Source: Marinobacter alexandrii
GTDB taxonomy: Bacteria; Pseudomonadota; Gammaproteobacteria; Pseudomonadales; Oleiphilaceae
Reading direction: 5' to 3'
DNA: 64,000 bases
Assembly (NCBI RefSeq): GCF_005871205.1
Contig: NZ_SWKM01000012.1
Location: 186,001-250,000, forward strand
Position 1 is the first letter of the stretch. Each line of letters starts with the position of its first letter. Both the position numbers and the translations under genes were made by a program. The notes under the pieces are model-generated. The model saw only the letters and a list, made by a program, of their open reading frames with translations. It was not told the origin of the DNA and did no database searches. Positions 53,641 through 63,342 of the stretch are shown one piece after another.

Positions 53641-54276
53641 TCAGGGTTGGAGTCGCTGGATCAACCAGCCATCGCCATCCCGTAGGTATTCGAACCGGTC
53701 GTGTAGTCGGCTCGGGCGGCCCTGCCAGAATTCAATGCGTTCGGGCACGACCCGGTAGCCGCCCCAGAAGCTGGGTAGAGGGATCTCGCCTTCGCTGAAT
53801 TTGTGCTTGAGCTCCGCCACTTTCTGCTCCAGCAACCCGCGGGAGGTGACGACCTTGCTTTGTTCCGAGACCCAGGCGCCAATCTGGCTGCCCCTCGGGC
53901 GGGAAGCAAAATAGCGCAGGGACTCGGCCTTGCTGACCTTTTCCACTTTGCCCTGAATGCAAACCTGGCGGTTCAGGCCGATCCAGGGGAATAGCAGGGC
54001 TGCCCTCGGGTTCTCATCCATTTCCCGGGCTTTTCGGCTGCCGTAATTGGTGTAGAACACAAACCCCTTGTCGTCGAAGTACTTCAACAGGACCGTGCGC
54101 AGGTCGGGCATGCCGTCGCTACCGGCGGTGGCCAGGGACATGGCGTTTGGCTCCAGGATGCCTGCTTGCCGCGCGTCCTCAAACCAGTGCTTGAACTGAC
54201 GCACAGGGTTGTCGTCCAGGGCATCACGGTCGAGCCCTTCGCTTTCAAAATCACGACGCATGTCGCCGATGTCCAT
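53641..54276 (-). CDS. pdxH: Pyridoxine/pyridoxamine 5'-phosphate oxidase
   Basis: 211 residues. FMN-binding RTVLLKYFDDKGFVFYTNYGSRKA (core YTNYGSRKA) and the C-terminal PDOXase domain with PSRLHDRFEYLRDGDGW, WxxxRLxP-type end WLIQRLQP are characteristic. PdxH makes pyridoxal 5'-phosphate. It stands alone, ending 45 bases from tag on the same strand, in which order pdxH comes first. Confidence 0.96.
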   Translation of the reverse strand: MDIGDMRRDFESEGLDRDALDDNPVRQFKHWFEDARQAGILEPNAMSLATAGSDGMPDLRTVLLKYFDDKGFVFYTNYGSRKAREMDENPRAALLFPWIGLNRQVCIQGKVEKVSKAESLRYFASRPRGSQIGAWVSEQSKVVTSRGLLEQKVAELKHKFSEGEIPLPSFWGGYRVVPERIEFWQGRPSRLHDRFEYLRDGDGWLIQRLQP

Positions 54277-54426
54277 AGACCTTACCTCGTCATCTAGTAA
54301 CGATGTCCTTTACGATCGCTGAGCATATCGGGTTCAGCAGCGGCTGACAAAACGGGCCTCGGCCGACTATCCTAGTGATCAGAGGGGGCGCACGCCCTGT
54401 ATCCCGCTGTTGAGAAGGAGAAATCT

Positions 54427-57225
54427 GTGGCCGCGAGCCGTCGAGCAAACCGCCTGATTAGTTACTTGACGATGGGGTTGTTGGTGCTCATCGCGCTGTA
54501 CGTATTGGCGGGTTTCCTGCTGGTGCCCTGGTGGCTGGAGCGGGCGTTGCCTGAACAGCTGGCGGAGCGACTGGGTTGGCAGGTCGAGGTCGACGATGTT
54601 TCGTTTAATCCGCTTACCTTCACTGTTGGTGCCGAGGGCCTGTCGGCTCAGGACGGCGACGACACCAAAGTGGTCAGTTTTGAACGCCTGGGGTTGGATC
54701 TGAACCTGGTGCAACTGGTCAGTGGCACGGTGGGATTTGAAGCCATTGAGCTTCAGGAGCCGTTCGTTCGCCTGGACCTCTTGGAGGATTACAGCGTTAA
54801 CTTTGTCCGGGACTGGCAGCGAAACAACCCGGCTCCGGAACCACCGGCTGGACGCAGCCAGACTGATGACGAGTCGGCCATGCCCCGCCTGTATTTTGGC
54901 CAGATCAGTATTAATGGTGGTGAGCTGCTGTTTCGCGATTTCAGCAAGGCAGAGCCGGCGGAGTTCCGGATCAGCCCGCTCGACCTGAGCCTGAATGATC
55001 TCGCCAGCTGGCCACGGGATGAACAGGACAGCAACGACAGTCTGCAAGCGGCCATTGGCGACGAGACCATCGACTGGCAGGGCGACCTCAGTCTGGCACC
55101 TCTGTACTCGAAGGGCACGATCAAGGTCAGTGGGATTGGTTTTCAGACCCTGGAGCATTTCCTGGCACCCTATCTGCCCTACGATCTGCGCGGTGGCAAG
55201 GTCAGCCTGAGTTCCGATTACGAATTACAGATAGGGCAACGATTCCTGCTGGTGACTCGCAATGGCAACCTGTCACTGGACGAGTTGGCCATCGCTGTTA
55301 ATAAAGACAGCGAGGAAGCCGAATTGACCTCGGGCACCCTTAGTGTCGATGAGATCAGCTTTGATCTCAACGCCCTGGCGGCAGACATGGGCCAGGTCAC
55401 CCTCGATGGGCTCGAAATCGCAGTGACCCGGGGCCAGTCCGGCGCCATTGACTGGCTGGCACCTTTCTCGGACACCGCCGCCGACTCGGCATCCGAAACC
55501 GAGGCTGCGGGGTCCGGGGCGTCGTCGTTCCGTTGGTCGGTGGCCGGTATCTCCTTGTCTGAAGGCCAGCTTCGGTGGCGGGATCAGCAACCGGAAACAC
55601 CGGCGGATTTGGCTCTGGAGCAATTGTCGCTGTCGGTTGGGTCCCTGGATCACACGCTGGATGAGCCGGTGAACTACCAGGCCGAGGCAACACTGGCCAG
55701 CGGTGGTCGGCTCACGCTGAACGGCCAGTTGACCCCAAAACCCTTCACCCTGGAAGCCGCGGTTTCCGGCTCAGAGATCGCATTGGCCGCCTTCGAGCCC
55801 TATGTCCAGGAGGGCGCCAACCTGAGCATTGCCAGTGGCACCCTGGGACTGGACGGCAACCTGGACCTGGATGGCCAGCAGGAGCCTTTAACAGGAACCT
55901 TCAGCGGCACGGCGGAAGTGGCCGGGCTGGCGGTTCAACGCCGCGACCAGGACAGCCGGCTGCTGTCCTGGCAAACCCTGCGTCTGGCGCCGATCGAGTA
56001 CAACGTCGCCCCGGCTCGGCTTGAGATCGGCACGGTGACGCTGACAGGGCCCCAGGTCAATGCGGTGCGCAGCGTCAATGGTAGCCACAACCTGGCTCGG
56101 GTGTTCCGTTCCAGCCCTGAAGAAACCTCCGAGGATGACAGTGACAAAGACCCTGGTTTCATTTTCCGGATCAAGCAACTGATGCTGGAGCAGGGTGAAA
56201 TCGCCTACACCGATCGCTCTATTGAGCCGGTGTTCACTACGCGCTTTGACCAGCTGTCCGGCAGCGTGACCGGCCTCAGTAACATTCCGCCGCAACAGGG
56301 CAAGGTCAAAATCAGTGGTCGTGTGGGCGAAGTGGCCAAGCTCGATTTTTCCGGCAATCTCGGCACCCTGGGCACCGACGACGTCAGCCAGATGGAACTG
56401 GCCATGACCGAACTGTCGCTGCCGGAGCTGGGGCCCTATTTCGGTCGCTACATTGGCTATCAGGTGGACAGTGGCAAGCTCAATCTGGATCTGAAGTATG
56501 AAATTACCGGCACCCGGCTGAATGGTACCAACCTGGTGGTGATGGACCGTCTTGAGCTTGGTGAGCCGGTTGCCAGCGACGAGGCTGTCGATGCCCCGGT
56601 GTCCCTGGGACTGGCGTTACTTCGGGACCGGGATGGGGTTATTGAAGTTAAGCTGCCGATCAGCGGCGATCTTTCGGACCCGCAGTTCAACATCAGTCGG
56701 GTGGTCATGGGTGCCTTTGTGAACCTACTGGCGAAAGCGGCATCGTCGCCATTTGGCATGCTGGGTTCGATTGCCGATTTGGCCGGTTTCAACAGCAATG
56801 AGTTGGGACAAGTCAGCTTCAAGCCCGGCAGTACCGAGTTAGCGGAGGGTGAGCCTGCCAAGTTATCGGCCCTGGCCGATGCTCTGTTGGACCGTCCGAA
56901 ACTCTTGCTGAGTGTCCGTGGCGGCGTGGCGCCCGAAGCCGATGGCCTGGCGCTGCTGCGCAAGGAGTTGACCGCAAACGGCGCCAAGTCGCTGTCCGAG
57001 GGTGATTGGCAGGCTGCCCGCCAGGCCTTCTTGGCCGGTGAGCGCACTTTGCCGCCGGAGGCGCTGAACAATCTCGCCTCAGCCCGTGGCCGTGCGGTCA
57101 GGACCGTATTGCTGGATACCCATGAAGTACCTGCAGACCAACTGTTCATGCTCGATCCTTCGCGTCAGGCGTCGCTGGATGAGAGTGGCGCGGTGACCGT
57201 GCAATTCAGTCTGGATGTTCGCTAA
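54427..57225 (+). CDS. DUF748/AsmA-like large periplasmic protein
   Basis: 932 residues from the GTG at 54427, after AAGGAG. One N-terminal membrane helix (YLTMGLLVLIALYVLAGFLLVPWWL) is followed by a long beta-rich AsmA-like chain containing the DUF748 region. The C-terminal 150 residues (VSFKPGSTELAEGEPAKL) resemble an OmpA-like fold fragment. AsmA-like proteins span the periplasm and are linked to phospholipid transport to the outer membrane. Regions of Ser/Glu-rich sequence near residue 350 look flexible. Confidence 0.85.
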   Translation: MAASRRANRLISYLTMGLLVLIALYVLAGFLLVPWWLERALPEQLAERLGWQVEVDDVSFNPLTFTVGAEGLSAQDGDDTKVVSFERLGLDLNLVQLVSGTVGFEAIELQEPFVRLDLLEDYSVNFVRDWQRNNPAPEPPAGRSQTDDESAMPRLYFGQISINGGELLFRDFSKAEPAEFRISPLDLSLNDLASWPRDEQDSNDSLQAAIGDETIDWQGDLSLAPLYSKGTIKVSGIGFQTLEHFLAPYLPYDLRGGKVSLSSDYELQIGQRFLLVTRNGNLSLDELAIAVNKDSEEAELTSGTLSVDEISFDLNALAADMGQVTLDGLEIAVTRGQSGAIDWLAPFSDTAADSASETEAAGSGASSFRWSVAGISLSEGQLRWRDQQPETPADLALEQLSLSVGSLDHTLDEPVNYQAEATLASGGRLTLNGQLTPKPFTLEAAVSGSEIALAAFEPYVQEGANLSIASGTLGLDGNLDLDGQQEPLTGTFSGTAEVAGLAVQRRDQDSRLLSWQTLRLAPIEYNVAPARLEIGTVTLTGPQVNAVRSVNGSHNLARVFRSSPEETSEDDSDKDPGFIFRIKQLMLEQGEIAYTDRSIEPVFTTRFDQLSGSVTGLSNIPPQQGKVKISGRVGEVAKLDFSGNLGTLGTDDVSQMELAMTELSLPELGPYFGRYIGYQVDSGKLNLDLKYEITGTRLNGTNLVVMDRLELGEPVASDEAVDAPVSLGLALLRDRDGVIEVKLPISGDLSDPQFNISRVVMGAFVNLLAKAASSPFGMLGSIADLAGFNSNELGQVSFKPGSTELAEGEPAKLSALADALLDRPKLLLSVRGGVAPEADGLALLRKELTANGAKSLSEGDWQAARQAFLAGERTLPPEALNNLASARGRAVRTVLLDTHEVPADQLFMLDPSRQASLDESGAVTVQFSLDVR

Positions 57226-58046
57226 CGCCTCTTGAAGTTGGTCAGAAAGCCCGGGGGTAATTGCAGCCCCCATTTCTCGACCATCATCCGGTAGGAACCG
57301 TCGGCCACCAGGGGTGCTAACCGCTGCATCATGTCGCTGGCGCTTACCGGGCCGTTTCTGCGGGCAATAATCCGGAGTTCGTAGCGCTGATCGAGCCGGT
57401 CAGAGATCAGCAGTTGGCGCCAGTCTTCTGGTTGCTCCGACAGGTGCTGTTGCAGGTAGGCCCGGCTGATGATCGCCACTTCCGCCACCGACGGGCGGTC
57501 GGCCTTGATCAGTTTGAGGGCGCGGTTCTGGCTGTCGGAAAACTCGATACTGTAGTTTTTCTGCAGGGTTTTTGTGTTGTTTTCCAGGTCGGCAAAACCG
57601 TAGTAGTAGCCGGATATCACAACCAACTGGCGGTTGCCGATGTCGTTGAAGAAATCCAGGTCACGGCCAGGCTTTCTCAAGGCGACATAGAGGTCTTCAT
57701 AGGTGAGGATCGGCCGGCTGAAGGTTATCTCCCGGTGCGCCCAGCCCCAATTGGAGCTCTCGAAGAAAATCACGTCGTACAGGCCGGCGTCGAAGTCGAG
57801 GTGCCGGCGTTTGGGCGAGGTGTGAAAGATCTGAATGTCGATATCGTTGTGGGTTGCTTCAAGTCCCTGCACCAGATCGGCCAGCAATCCATGAGGCTGG
57901 TGGTCTTCGCTCACCTTGGCAACCGGTGGAAAATGGTAGGCACCCACGGTTATCACGGTTTTTGCCTGCACAACGGAGGTTCCGCCCAGCAGGAATGTGG
58001 TAATGACGACTGCCAGGGTTAGGTTTAGTCTGTGGAGGATTGGCAC
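57222..58046 (-). CDS. Periplasmic substrate-binding protein (SBP_bac_3)
   Basis: 274 residues. Signal peptide LNLTLAVVITTFLLGGTSVVQA. The fold is the type II binding protein of amino-acid systems or their sensor relatives (GAYHFPPVAKVSEDHQPHGLLADLV). No permease is adjacent, so it may be a lone sensor-like protein. It converges on the DUF748 gene with a 4-base overlap. Confidence 0.82.
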   Translation of the reverse strand: MPILHRLNLTLAVVITTFLLGGTSVVQAKTVITVGAYHFPPVAKVSEDHQPHGLLADLVQGLEATHNDIDIQIFHTSPKRRHLDFDAGLYDVIFFESSNWGWAHREITFSRPILTYEDLYVALRKPGRDLDFFNDIGNRQLVVISGYYYGFADLENNTKTLQKNYSIEFSDSQNRALKLIKADRPSVAEVAIISRAYLQQHLSEQPEDWRQLLISDRLDQRYELRIIARRNGPVSASDMMQRLAPLVADGSYRMMVEKWGLQLPPGFLTNFKRR

Positions 58047-58152
58047 GATCGACTCATATTATGTAGCGGTTAGGTACACGTTCAGACTACCACCGGGTTT
58101 ACCTGGGCTAAACCGTTCAATTATAAAGTTCTGCAAAATAGGAAAGCGCAAT

Positions 58153-58746
58153 ATGGTTCACCCGGCAAGCCACTTCTTTGCATACATTTCACGCCTGCGT
58201 TGGATCAGGCGTTGGGGTTTGATGCGCAATGCCATTGAGGAAAACGTAGCTACCCACTCCTGGGAGGTGGCCACCCTCGCCCACGCCCTCGCCCTGATCC
58301 GCAACCGCCATTTTGGCGGTCAGGTCAACGCCGACCGGATTGCCGCGGCAGCGCTTTACCACGATGCCACAGAAGTGATCACCGGTGACATGCCGACACC
58401 GGTCAAATATCACTCGAAAGTGATGCGTGAAGCTTTTGGCGACATAGAGCACAAAGCGGAAGGAGAGCTGTTGGCGTTGTTACCGGAGGATTTGCGTGCC
58501 GATTTTGCGCCCTACGTACAGGAGTCGAAGCTGCCAGCGGAAGACAAGGAGTTGATCAAGGCGGCTGACCGGCTGTCAGCGTGGTTGAAATGCCAGGCGG
58601 AAATTCGCGCCGGCAACAGTGAGTTCGAGCCGGCGGCGAATCAGATCAAGGCCCGTCTTGATGAGGACGGGCTGCGGGAAGTGGTGTATTTCATGGACGT
58701 ATTCGCGCCCAGTTATGACAAGCCCCTGGATAACCTGCTGGAATAA
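58153..58746 (+). CDS. yfbR: 5'-deoxynucleotidase (YfbR-type HD hydrolase)
   Basis: 197 residues from the ATG at 58153, after AGGAAAG. HD metal motif: H in VATHSWEVATLAH, HD in ALYHDATEV, and D in ADRLSAW. YfbR hydrolyses deoxynucleoside 5'-monophosphates. Length and TGDMPTPVKYH segment match E. coli YfbR. In-frame upstream codons from 57997 lie over the divergent gene and are excluded. Confidence 0.94.
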   Translation: MVHPASHFFAYISRLRWIRRWGLMRNAIEENVATHSWEVATLAHALALIRNRHFGGQVNADRIAAAALYHDATEVITGDMPTPVKYHSKVMREAFGDIEHKAEGELLALLPEDLRADFAPYVQESKLPAEDKELIKAADRLSAWLKCQAEIRAGNSEFEPAANQIKARLDEDGLREVVYFMDVFAPSYDKPLDNLLE

Positions 58747-58771
58747 TCGCTCCAGCAGGCAGTCCCTGGTC

Positions 58772-59806
58772 TCAGGCGTCGGCGGCGGAGCCGACCAGGC
58801 CACCGCGCAGGCCGTCACGATGTAGGGACTGGCGCACTGTGTCCTCCGGGCTGCCGGCGAGCGCCCGGAACATGCCCATGGAGCCGAGCAGGGCTGAAGA
58901 TTCGTAGGGCACGAATACCCGTTCACCATCCTTGGCCATGGTCGGCAGGGCCTTGATGTAGCTTTGGCCCAGCAGGTAGCCGATAACGGTTTGCTTGTTG
59001 TCTTCAGAGTCGCCCATGGCGCTGAGGACCAGTCGAATGGATTCCTGCTCACCCTGGGCGCGCAGAATGGCGGATTCCTTGTCGCCCTGGGCGTTGAGAA
59101 TCGCCGATTCCCGCTGACCCTGGGCCATGGCGATGGCTGCGGCCTTCTCACCTTCGGCCTCGGTAACCGTGGCGCGGCGTTTGCGCTCCGCCGCCATCTG
59201 CAGACGCATGGCCTCTTCTACTTCCTCCGGCATGCTGATGTCCTGCACTTCCACCCGGGTCAGTTTCACGCCCCACTTGGAGGCCGGTTCTTCCATCTCG
59301 GCCTGGATGGCGTTGTTCACTTCACTGCGGGATTCAAACAGCTTATCCAGTTCCATCTTGCCGACCACGGAACGCAGGGTGGTCTTGGCCAGAACCTCAA
59401 CCGCCTGGCTCATGTTGGCCACCTCGTACACTGCGCGCCGGGGATCGATGATCTGGTAGTAGAGTGCGCCGTTGATCTTGACCGTGACGTTGTCGGTGGT
59501 GACCACCGGCTGGCCGGGGAAGTCCATCACGGTTTCCCGGCGATCAATACGGGTCTCGTCACTGGTGACCGGGTGATAGTCCTCGCCCATGCGCACGTAG
59601 CGGATCATGGTGATCGGTCGTGGCCGCTCGATGAACGGAATGATGATATTAACGCCACTCTCCAGAACCCGATTGAACGAACCCAGGCGTTCGATAACCA
59701 TCACCTCCGACTGGCGAACGATCACCAGGCCTTTGGCGATGATAAAAATACCGATGACCACGAAAACCAGGCTGAGCACCAGCCCCGGTGAGATGAACGA
59801 CTCCAT
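58772..59806 (-). CDS. qmcA: SPFH/band 7 protein, QmcA type
   Basis: 344 residues. An N-terminal membrane anchor (LVLSLVFVVIGIFIIAKGLVIV) is followed by SPFH (VMVIERLGSFNRVLESGVNIIIP core ERLGSFNRVLESG) and a long Ala/Glu/Gln coiled coil with repeats QGQRESAILNAQGDKESAILRAQGEQES. Matches the QmcA family, linked to membrane quality control. It follows the NfeD-type gene by 2 bases, the usual QmcA/YbbK partnership. Confidence 0.92.
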   Translation of the reverse strand: MESFISPGLVLSLVFVVIGIFIIAKGLVIVRQSEVMVIERLGSFNRVLESGVNIIIPFIERPRPITMIRYVRMGEDYHPVTSDETRIDRRETVMDFPGQPVVTTDNVTVKINGALYYQIIDPRRAVYEVANMSQAVEVLAKTTLRSVVGKMELDKLFESRSEVNNAIQAEMEEPASKWGVKLTRVEVQDISMPEEVEEAMRLQMAAERKRRATVTEAEGEKAAAIAMAQGQRESAILNAQGDKESAILRAQGEQESIRLVLSAMGDSEDNKQTVIGYLLGQSYIKALPTMAKDGERVFVPYESSALLGSMGMFRALAGSPEDTVRQSLHRDGLRGGLVGSAADA

Positions 59807-59808
59807 GT

Positions 59809-60267
59809 TTACTGCTCCGTATGAGTGATAGGTTCGACGACGGCGGTGGTGCCGTCAAAGTGCTTGAAGAGGACTTCGGTGCCTTCAGAAAGCTCGGTGC
59901 CGCCGGTGCTTTCCACCCGTAGTCGATAGAAATCACCGTTTACCTTGATGCCGCTGGCTCCGTCGAAGTCCCGAATCAGGGTGCGGTAGCGCCGGCCGTG
60001 TTCAACTCCGGTGCCAGTGGTGCCATAGGCTACGCCTTTGGGCGAGAACCGTGGTCGAATCCAGCGGATGGCAACGGGCACCAGCACGCCGGAAAAAATA
60101 CCCATGCCCACCAGCTGCCACTCGAACGGCAAACCGATGTAGGCCAGCACGGCGGTCAGGGCTGAGGCAATGCCCAGCGCCAGCAACAACAGAACGCCTG
60201 AGGTCAGCTCGGCCAGGCTGAGCACCAGCGCCAGTATCAGCCAGAAATGTGTAAGACTCCATTCCAT
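59809..60267 (-). CDS. NfeD-family short membrane protein (YbbJ-like)
   Basis: 152 residues, with three helices (FWLILALVLSLAELTSGVLLLLALGIA, VLAYIGLPFEWQLVG, LVPVAIRW) and a C-terminal OB-fold domain of about 65 residues (KVNGDFYRLRVESTGGTEL). It lacks the ClpP-like domain, so it is the truncated NfeD1a type. It precedes qmcA in the same operon and forms a second NfeD/SPFH pair of the window. Confidence 0.92.
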   Translation of the reverse strand: MEWSLTHFWLILALVLSLAELTSGVLLLLALGIASALTAVLAYIGLPFEWQLVGMGIFSGVLVPVAIRWIRPRFSPKGVAYGTTGTGVEHGRRYRTLIRDFDGASGIKVNGDFYRLRVESTGGTELSEGTEVLFKHFDGTTAVVEPITHTEQ

Positions 60268-60486
60268 ATACAGCTACCATTAATCCAGAGGTGGTGGGCT
60301 GGCGATACGCGCCGGCCGACGAAAATCGATTGTACCCAATTCCGGCAATGGCGTCCCAAGGTGGCTGCAGCGCCTGGTGATGATGTCGACTGGAGCCATA
60401 TTCAGCACCAGGGCGGCTGGTAAAGTAAAGCCTGTCTAAACGTTCACCAACCTGTCCGAACACCAACAAAAAGGGGTCGTGTGACC

Positions 60487-61302
60487 ATGAAGGATCTGAT
60501 GAACAAGGTTGCTGTTGTTACGGGCGCGGGCTCAGGTATTGGTCGTGCATTGGCCAAAGCCCTGGCAGCCCGGGGCTGCCGGCTGGCGCTGTCGGATGTC
60601 AATGGAATCGGGCTGGCGGAGACCGTGGCCGGTCTGAAAGAAGCGGACGTGAGAAGCTACCACCTGGACGTGTCCGACCGGGATGCCATATACGCCCACG
60701 CCGAGGCGGTGGCAGCGGATTTTGGTCAGATCAATCTGGTGATCAACAACGCCGGTGTGGCGCTTTCGGCTTCGATCCGGGAAATGACCGACGAGGACTT
60801 CAAGTGGGTCATGGACATTGATTTCTGGGGCGTTGCCCACGGCAGCCGCGCTTTCCTGCCGCACCTGATCGCCTCCGGCGACGGTCACGTGGTGAACGTA
60901 TCCAGCGTGTTCGGTCTGATCGGAGTGCCCAAGCAGAGTGCCTACAACGCCGCCAAGTTCGCGGTGCGAGGTTTTACCGAGGCGCTACGCCAGGAAATGA
61001 AGCTGGAAGAGCAGCCAGTTGCAGTCAGCTGCGTTCACCCCGGTGGCATCCGGACCAACATTGCCAATGCGGCTCGCATGGGCAGGTCCGAGAATGCCGC
61101 GGCCCAGCGCAAGGGCTTTGACAAGATGGCGATGACCACACCCGAAAAAGCCGCTGCCATCATCGTCAAGGGTATTCTCAAGGACGAATCCCGGATCCTG
61201 GTGGGACCGGACGCCTGGGGCATCGAGGCAATTAACCGGTTGCTGGGCGCAGCTTACCAACCCCTGGTGGAACGATTCTCCCGCAAGAATCTCTACCGAT
61301 GA
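60487..61302 (+). CDS. SDR-family dehydrogenase
   Basis: 271 residues from the ATG at 60487 (AGGGG upstream; GTG at 60481 and ATG at 60499 are alternatives). Classical SDR: VTGAGSGIGRALAKALA, VINNAGV, VVNVSSVFGL, catalytic SAYNAAKFAVRGF. C-terminal RILVGPDAWGIEAINRLLG is typical of the acyl-chain or sterol-type SDR close to FabG-related dehydrogenases. The substrate is unknown. Divergent from the NfeD gene with a 219-base gap in which I saw no gene. Confidence 0.9.
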   Translation: MKDLMNKVAVVTGAGSGIGRALAKALAARGCRLALSDVNGIGLAETVAGLKEADVRSYHLDVSDRDAIYAHAEAVAADFGQINLVINNAGVALSASIREMTDEDFKWVMDIDFWGVAHGSRAFLPHLIASGDGHVVNVSSVFGLIGVPKQSAYNAAKFAVRGFTEALRQEMKLEEQPVAVSCVHPGGIRTNIANAARMGRSENAAAQRKGFDKMAMTTPEKAAAIIVKGILKDESRILVGPDAWGIEAINRLLGAAYQPLVERFSRKNLYR

Positions 61303-61395
61303 TTGCTGCCGGTTAGGGACATCGGAGGTCTGTCTGGCAGCTGTACAGGCTGGAAGTACGGTCTATAATTGCTGATCAGCCTGGGAAGACACAGC

Positions 61396-62502
61396 ATGAA
61401 AACGCCGAACCATATGGATCTGGGGGCGACCCTCGAACAGAGTCGTTCAGGTCTCAGGGACAGCCATCGCCGCTCTCTGATGCGCCTGCTTTTTGCTATC
61501 ACCGGCGCGTCGCTGGTTATGTTTGCCTGCCTGCAAATCCTTAATGGCTTCTGGTGGGTGGCGGCGGGCGAGCTGGTGGCCAGCGCGCTGCTGTTCTTCG
61601 GGGTGTGGCGCCTGCAGGTTACCGATTTCCTGCAGCAGTGGATCTGCGCCTACCTGGTGATGCTGTTTTCGTTTTTCCTGATCATTATGGTGCTGCCCGA
61701 GGCCTCGGTTTCGGCCTTCGTCTGGATTTTGATGATCCCGGTCCTGGCGTACCTTTTATTAGGTAAGCACGAGGGCATGATTCTGTCGCTGCCGTTCATG
61801 CTGGTGGGTGTTGTCATCTACTACCTCCACCTTGGCGACATGGGCAGCGCCCACGTATTGATTGATCTGCTGAACCTGGTGCTGTGCGCCGTTCTCATGC
61901 TGACCTTCATGCATGTCTATGAGCAGCGCCGGGAAGAGTCGGAAAAGCGCCTGGTGGACATGGCCCAGACCGATGCCCTCACCGGCCTCGCCAACCGAAG
62001 CAGTTTTCAGAGCACGCTCAACCGGACCATTGCCGAGTGCGAACGCAGCGGTAACGGGTTTGCGCTGGTGATCATGGATATCGATCACTTCAAGGTGGTA
62101 AACGATACCCTCGGCCATGATGCCGGCGACCGGGTGTTACAAAACATCGGAAAGTGTCTGACAGAGCGGCTGCGGGCGACCGATGCTGTCGGCCGGCTGG
62201 GTGGCGAGGAGTTCGGTTTGATCCTGAAGGATGTGAAAGCCGCTGCCGCCTTCGAGCTGATGGATGAATTGCGTCAGCGCATTGCCGGTTGTCATCTCGC
62301 CTACGGACAGGCTTGCATCCGAGTGACCGCCTCATTCGGCCTCGCCCAATGGCCAGAGCATGGCCGAAGTGCCGAGGCGTTGTTCTGTATGGCAGACCGG
62401 GGTCTATACACCGGTAAGCGCGCCGGTCGCAACTGCGTGGCCCAGGCCGATGGTGTAAAACAGTCCTCCTCACAATGTATTTCGGCTGGCCAGACGGGTT
62501 AA
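61396..62502 (+). CDS. Membrane-bound diguanylate cyclase
   Basis: 368 residues from the ATG at 61396. Six hydrophobic helices (residues about 30-195) form an MASE-like sensor, then a short coiled stretch and a GGDEF domain: TDALTGLANRSSF, MDIDHFKVVND, VGRLGGEEFGLIL (GGEEF active-site form). No I-site RxxD is obvious just upstream (LRATD is the nearest: R then D, four residues before VGRLGG). Makes cyclic di-GMP. Sensor ligand unknown. Confidence 0.92.
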   Translation: MKTPNHMDLGATLEQSRSGLRDSHRRSLMRLLFAITGASLVMFACLQILNGFWWVAAGELVASALLFFGVWRLQVTDFLQQWICAYLVMLFSFFLIIMVLPEASVSAFVWILMIPVLAYLLLGKHEGMILSLPFMLVGVVIYYLHLGDMGSAHVLIDLLNLVLCAVLMLTFMHVYEQRREESEKRLVDMAQTDALTGLANRSSFQSTLNRTIAECERSGNGFALVIMDIDHFKVVNDTLGHDAGDRVLQNIGKCLTERLRATDAVGRLGGEEFGLILKDVKAAAAFELMDELRQRIAGCHLAYGQACIRVTASFGLAQWPEHGRSAEALFCMADRGLYTGKRAGRNCVAQADGVKQSSSQCISAGQTG

Positions 62503-62552
62503 ATCGGGTACCCTTGGGGCATAACCCACACCTTGGAGGGACCGCCCCGGTT

Positions 62553-63323
62553 ATGTGCGAACTGCTGGCTATGAGTGCCAACACCCCCACCGATCTCTGT
62601 TTCAGTTTTACCGGCCTGACTCGACGTGGTGGTGATACTGGTCCACACAAGGATGGCTGGGGTGTGGCGTTCTACGAAGGCAAGGGCGTGCGTGCGTTCC
62701 ACGATGTCGACGCCAGTGCCAATTCGCGCCTGGCCGAAGTGGTGCAGACTCACCCGATCAAGAGCGAAGTGGCCGTTTGTCATATCCGACAGGCCAACGT
62801 CGGTGAAATCTGCCTGGCCAATACCCATCCCTTTATCCGGGAGCTGTGGGGTCGCTACTGGGTATTTGCCCACAATGGCCAGATCACCGGGTTCCGCCCG
62901 TCGCTAGGCTTCTACGAACAGGTAGGCGCCACCGACAGTGAGGCGTTGTTTTGTGACATCCTCAATCACCTGCGCCGGGACTGTGATCGCAATACCACGA
63001 CTGAAGTCATTGTAGAGCACCTGGTGGCGTTGGCCCGGGACTACGCCCGCCGGGGTATTTTCAATCTTCTGCTCAGCAACGGCGACTGGCTATTCACCTA
63101 CTGCAGCACCAAGATGGCCAGCATCACCCGCAGAGCGCCATTTGGCCCGGCGCGTCTGAAAGATGCCGATGTGATTGTCGATTTCGAATCCGAGACCACT
63201 CCCAATGACATAGTCAGTGTGATCGTGACCGAACCACTCACCACCGACGAGGTCTGGGACATCTACCAGCCCGGGGAATGGCGCCTGTGGCGTAAGGGCG
63301 AGGTGGTGATGTCCGGAACGTAA
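62553..63323 (+). CDS. Class II glutamine amidotransferase (YafJ-type)
   Basis: 256 residues from the ATG at 62553. The N-terminal Cys of the class follows the initiator Met (MCELLAMSAN), exposed after Met removal. Other motifs: HKDGWGVAFYEG, CHIRQANVG, WVFAHNGQI, TDSEALFCDIL. The family releases ammonia from glutamine or acts as a glutaminase-like domain without a synthase partner; E. coli YafJ is the nearest named protein. RBS GGAGG is rather far (about 16 bases). Confidence 0.9.
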   Translation: MCELLAMSANTPTDLCFSFTGLTRRGGDTGPHKDGWGVAFYEGKGVRAFHDVDASANSRLAEVVQTHPIKSEVAVCHIRQANVGEICLANTHPFIRELWGRYWVFAHNGQITGFRPSLGFYEQVGATDSEALFCDILNHLRRDCDRNTTTEVIVEHLVALARDYARRGIFNLLLSNGDWLFTYCSTKMASITRRAPFGPARLKDADVIVDFESETTPNDIVSVIVTEPLTTDEVWDIYQPGEWRLWRKGEVVMSGT

Positions 63324-63342
63324 GACCTCGCCCGGGATTAGT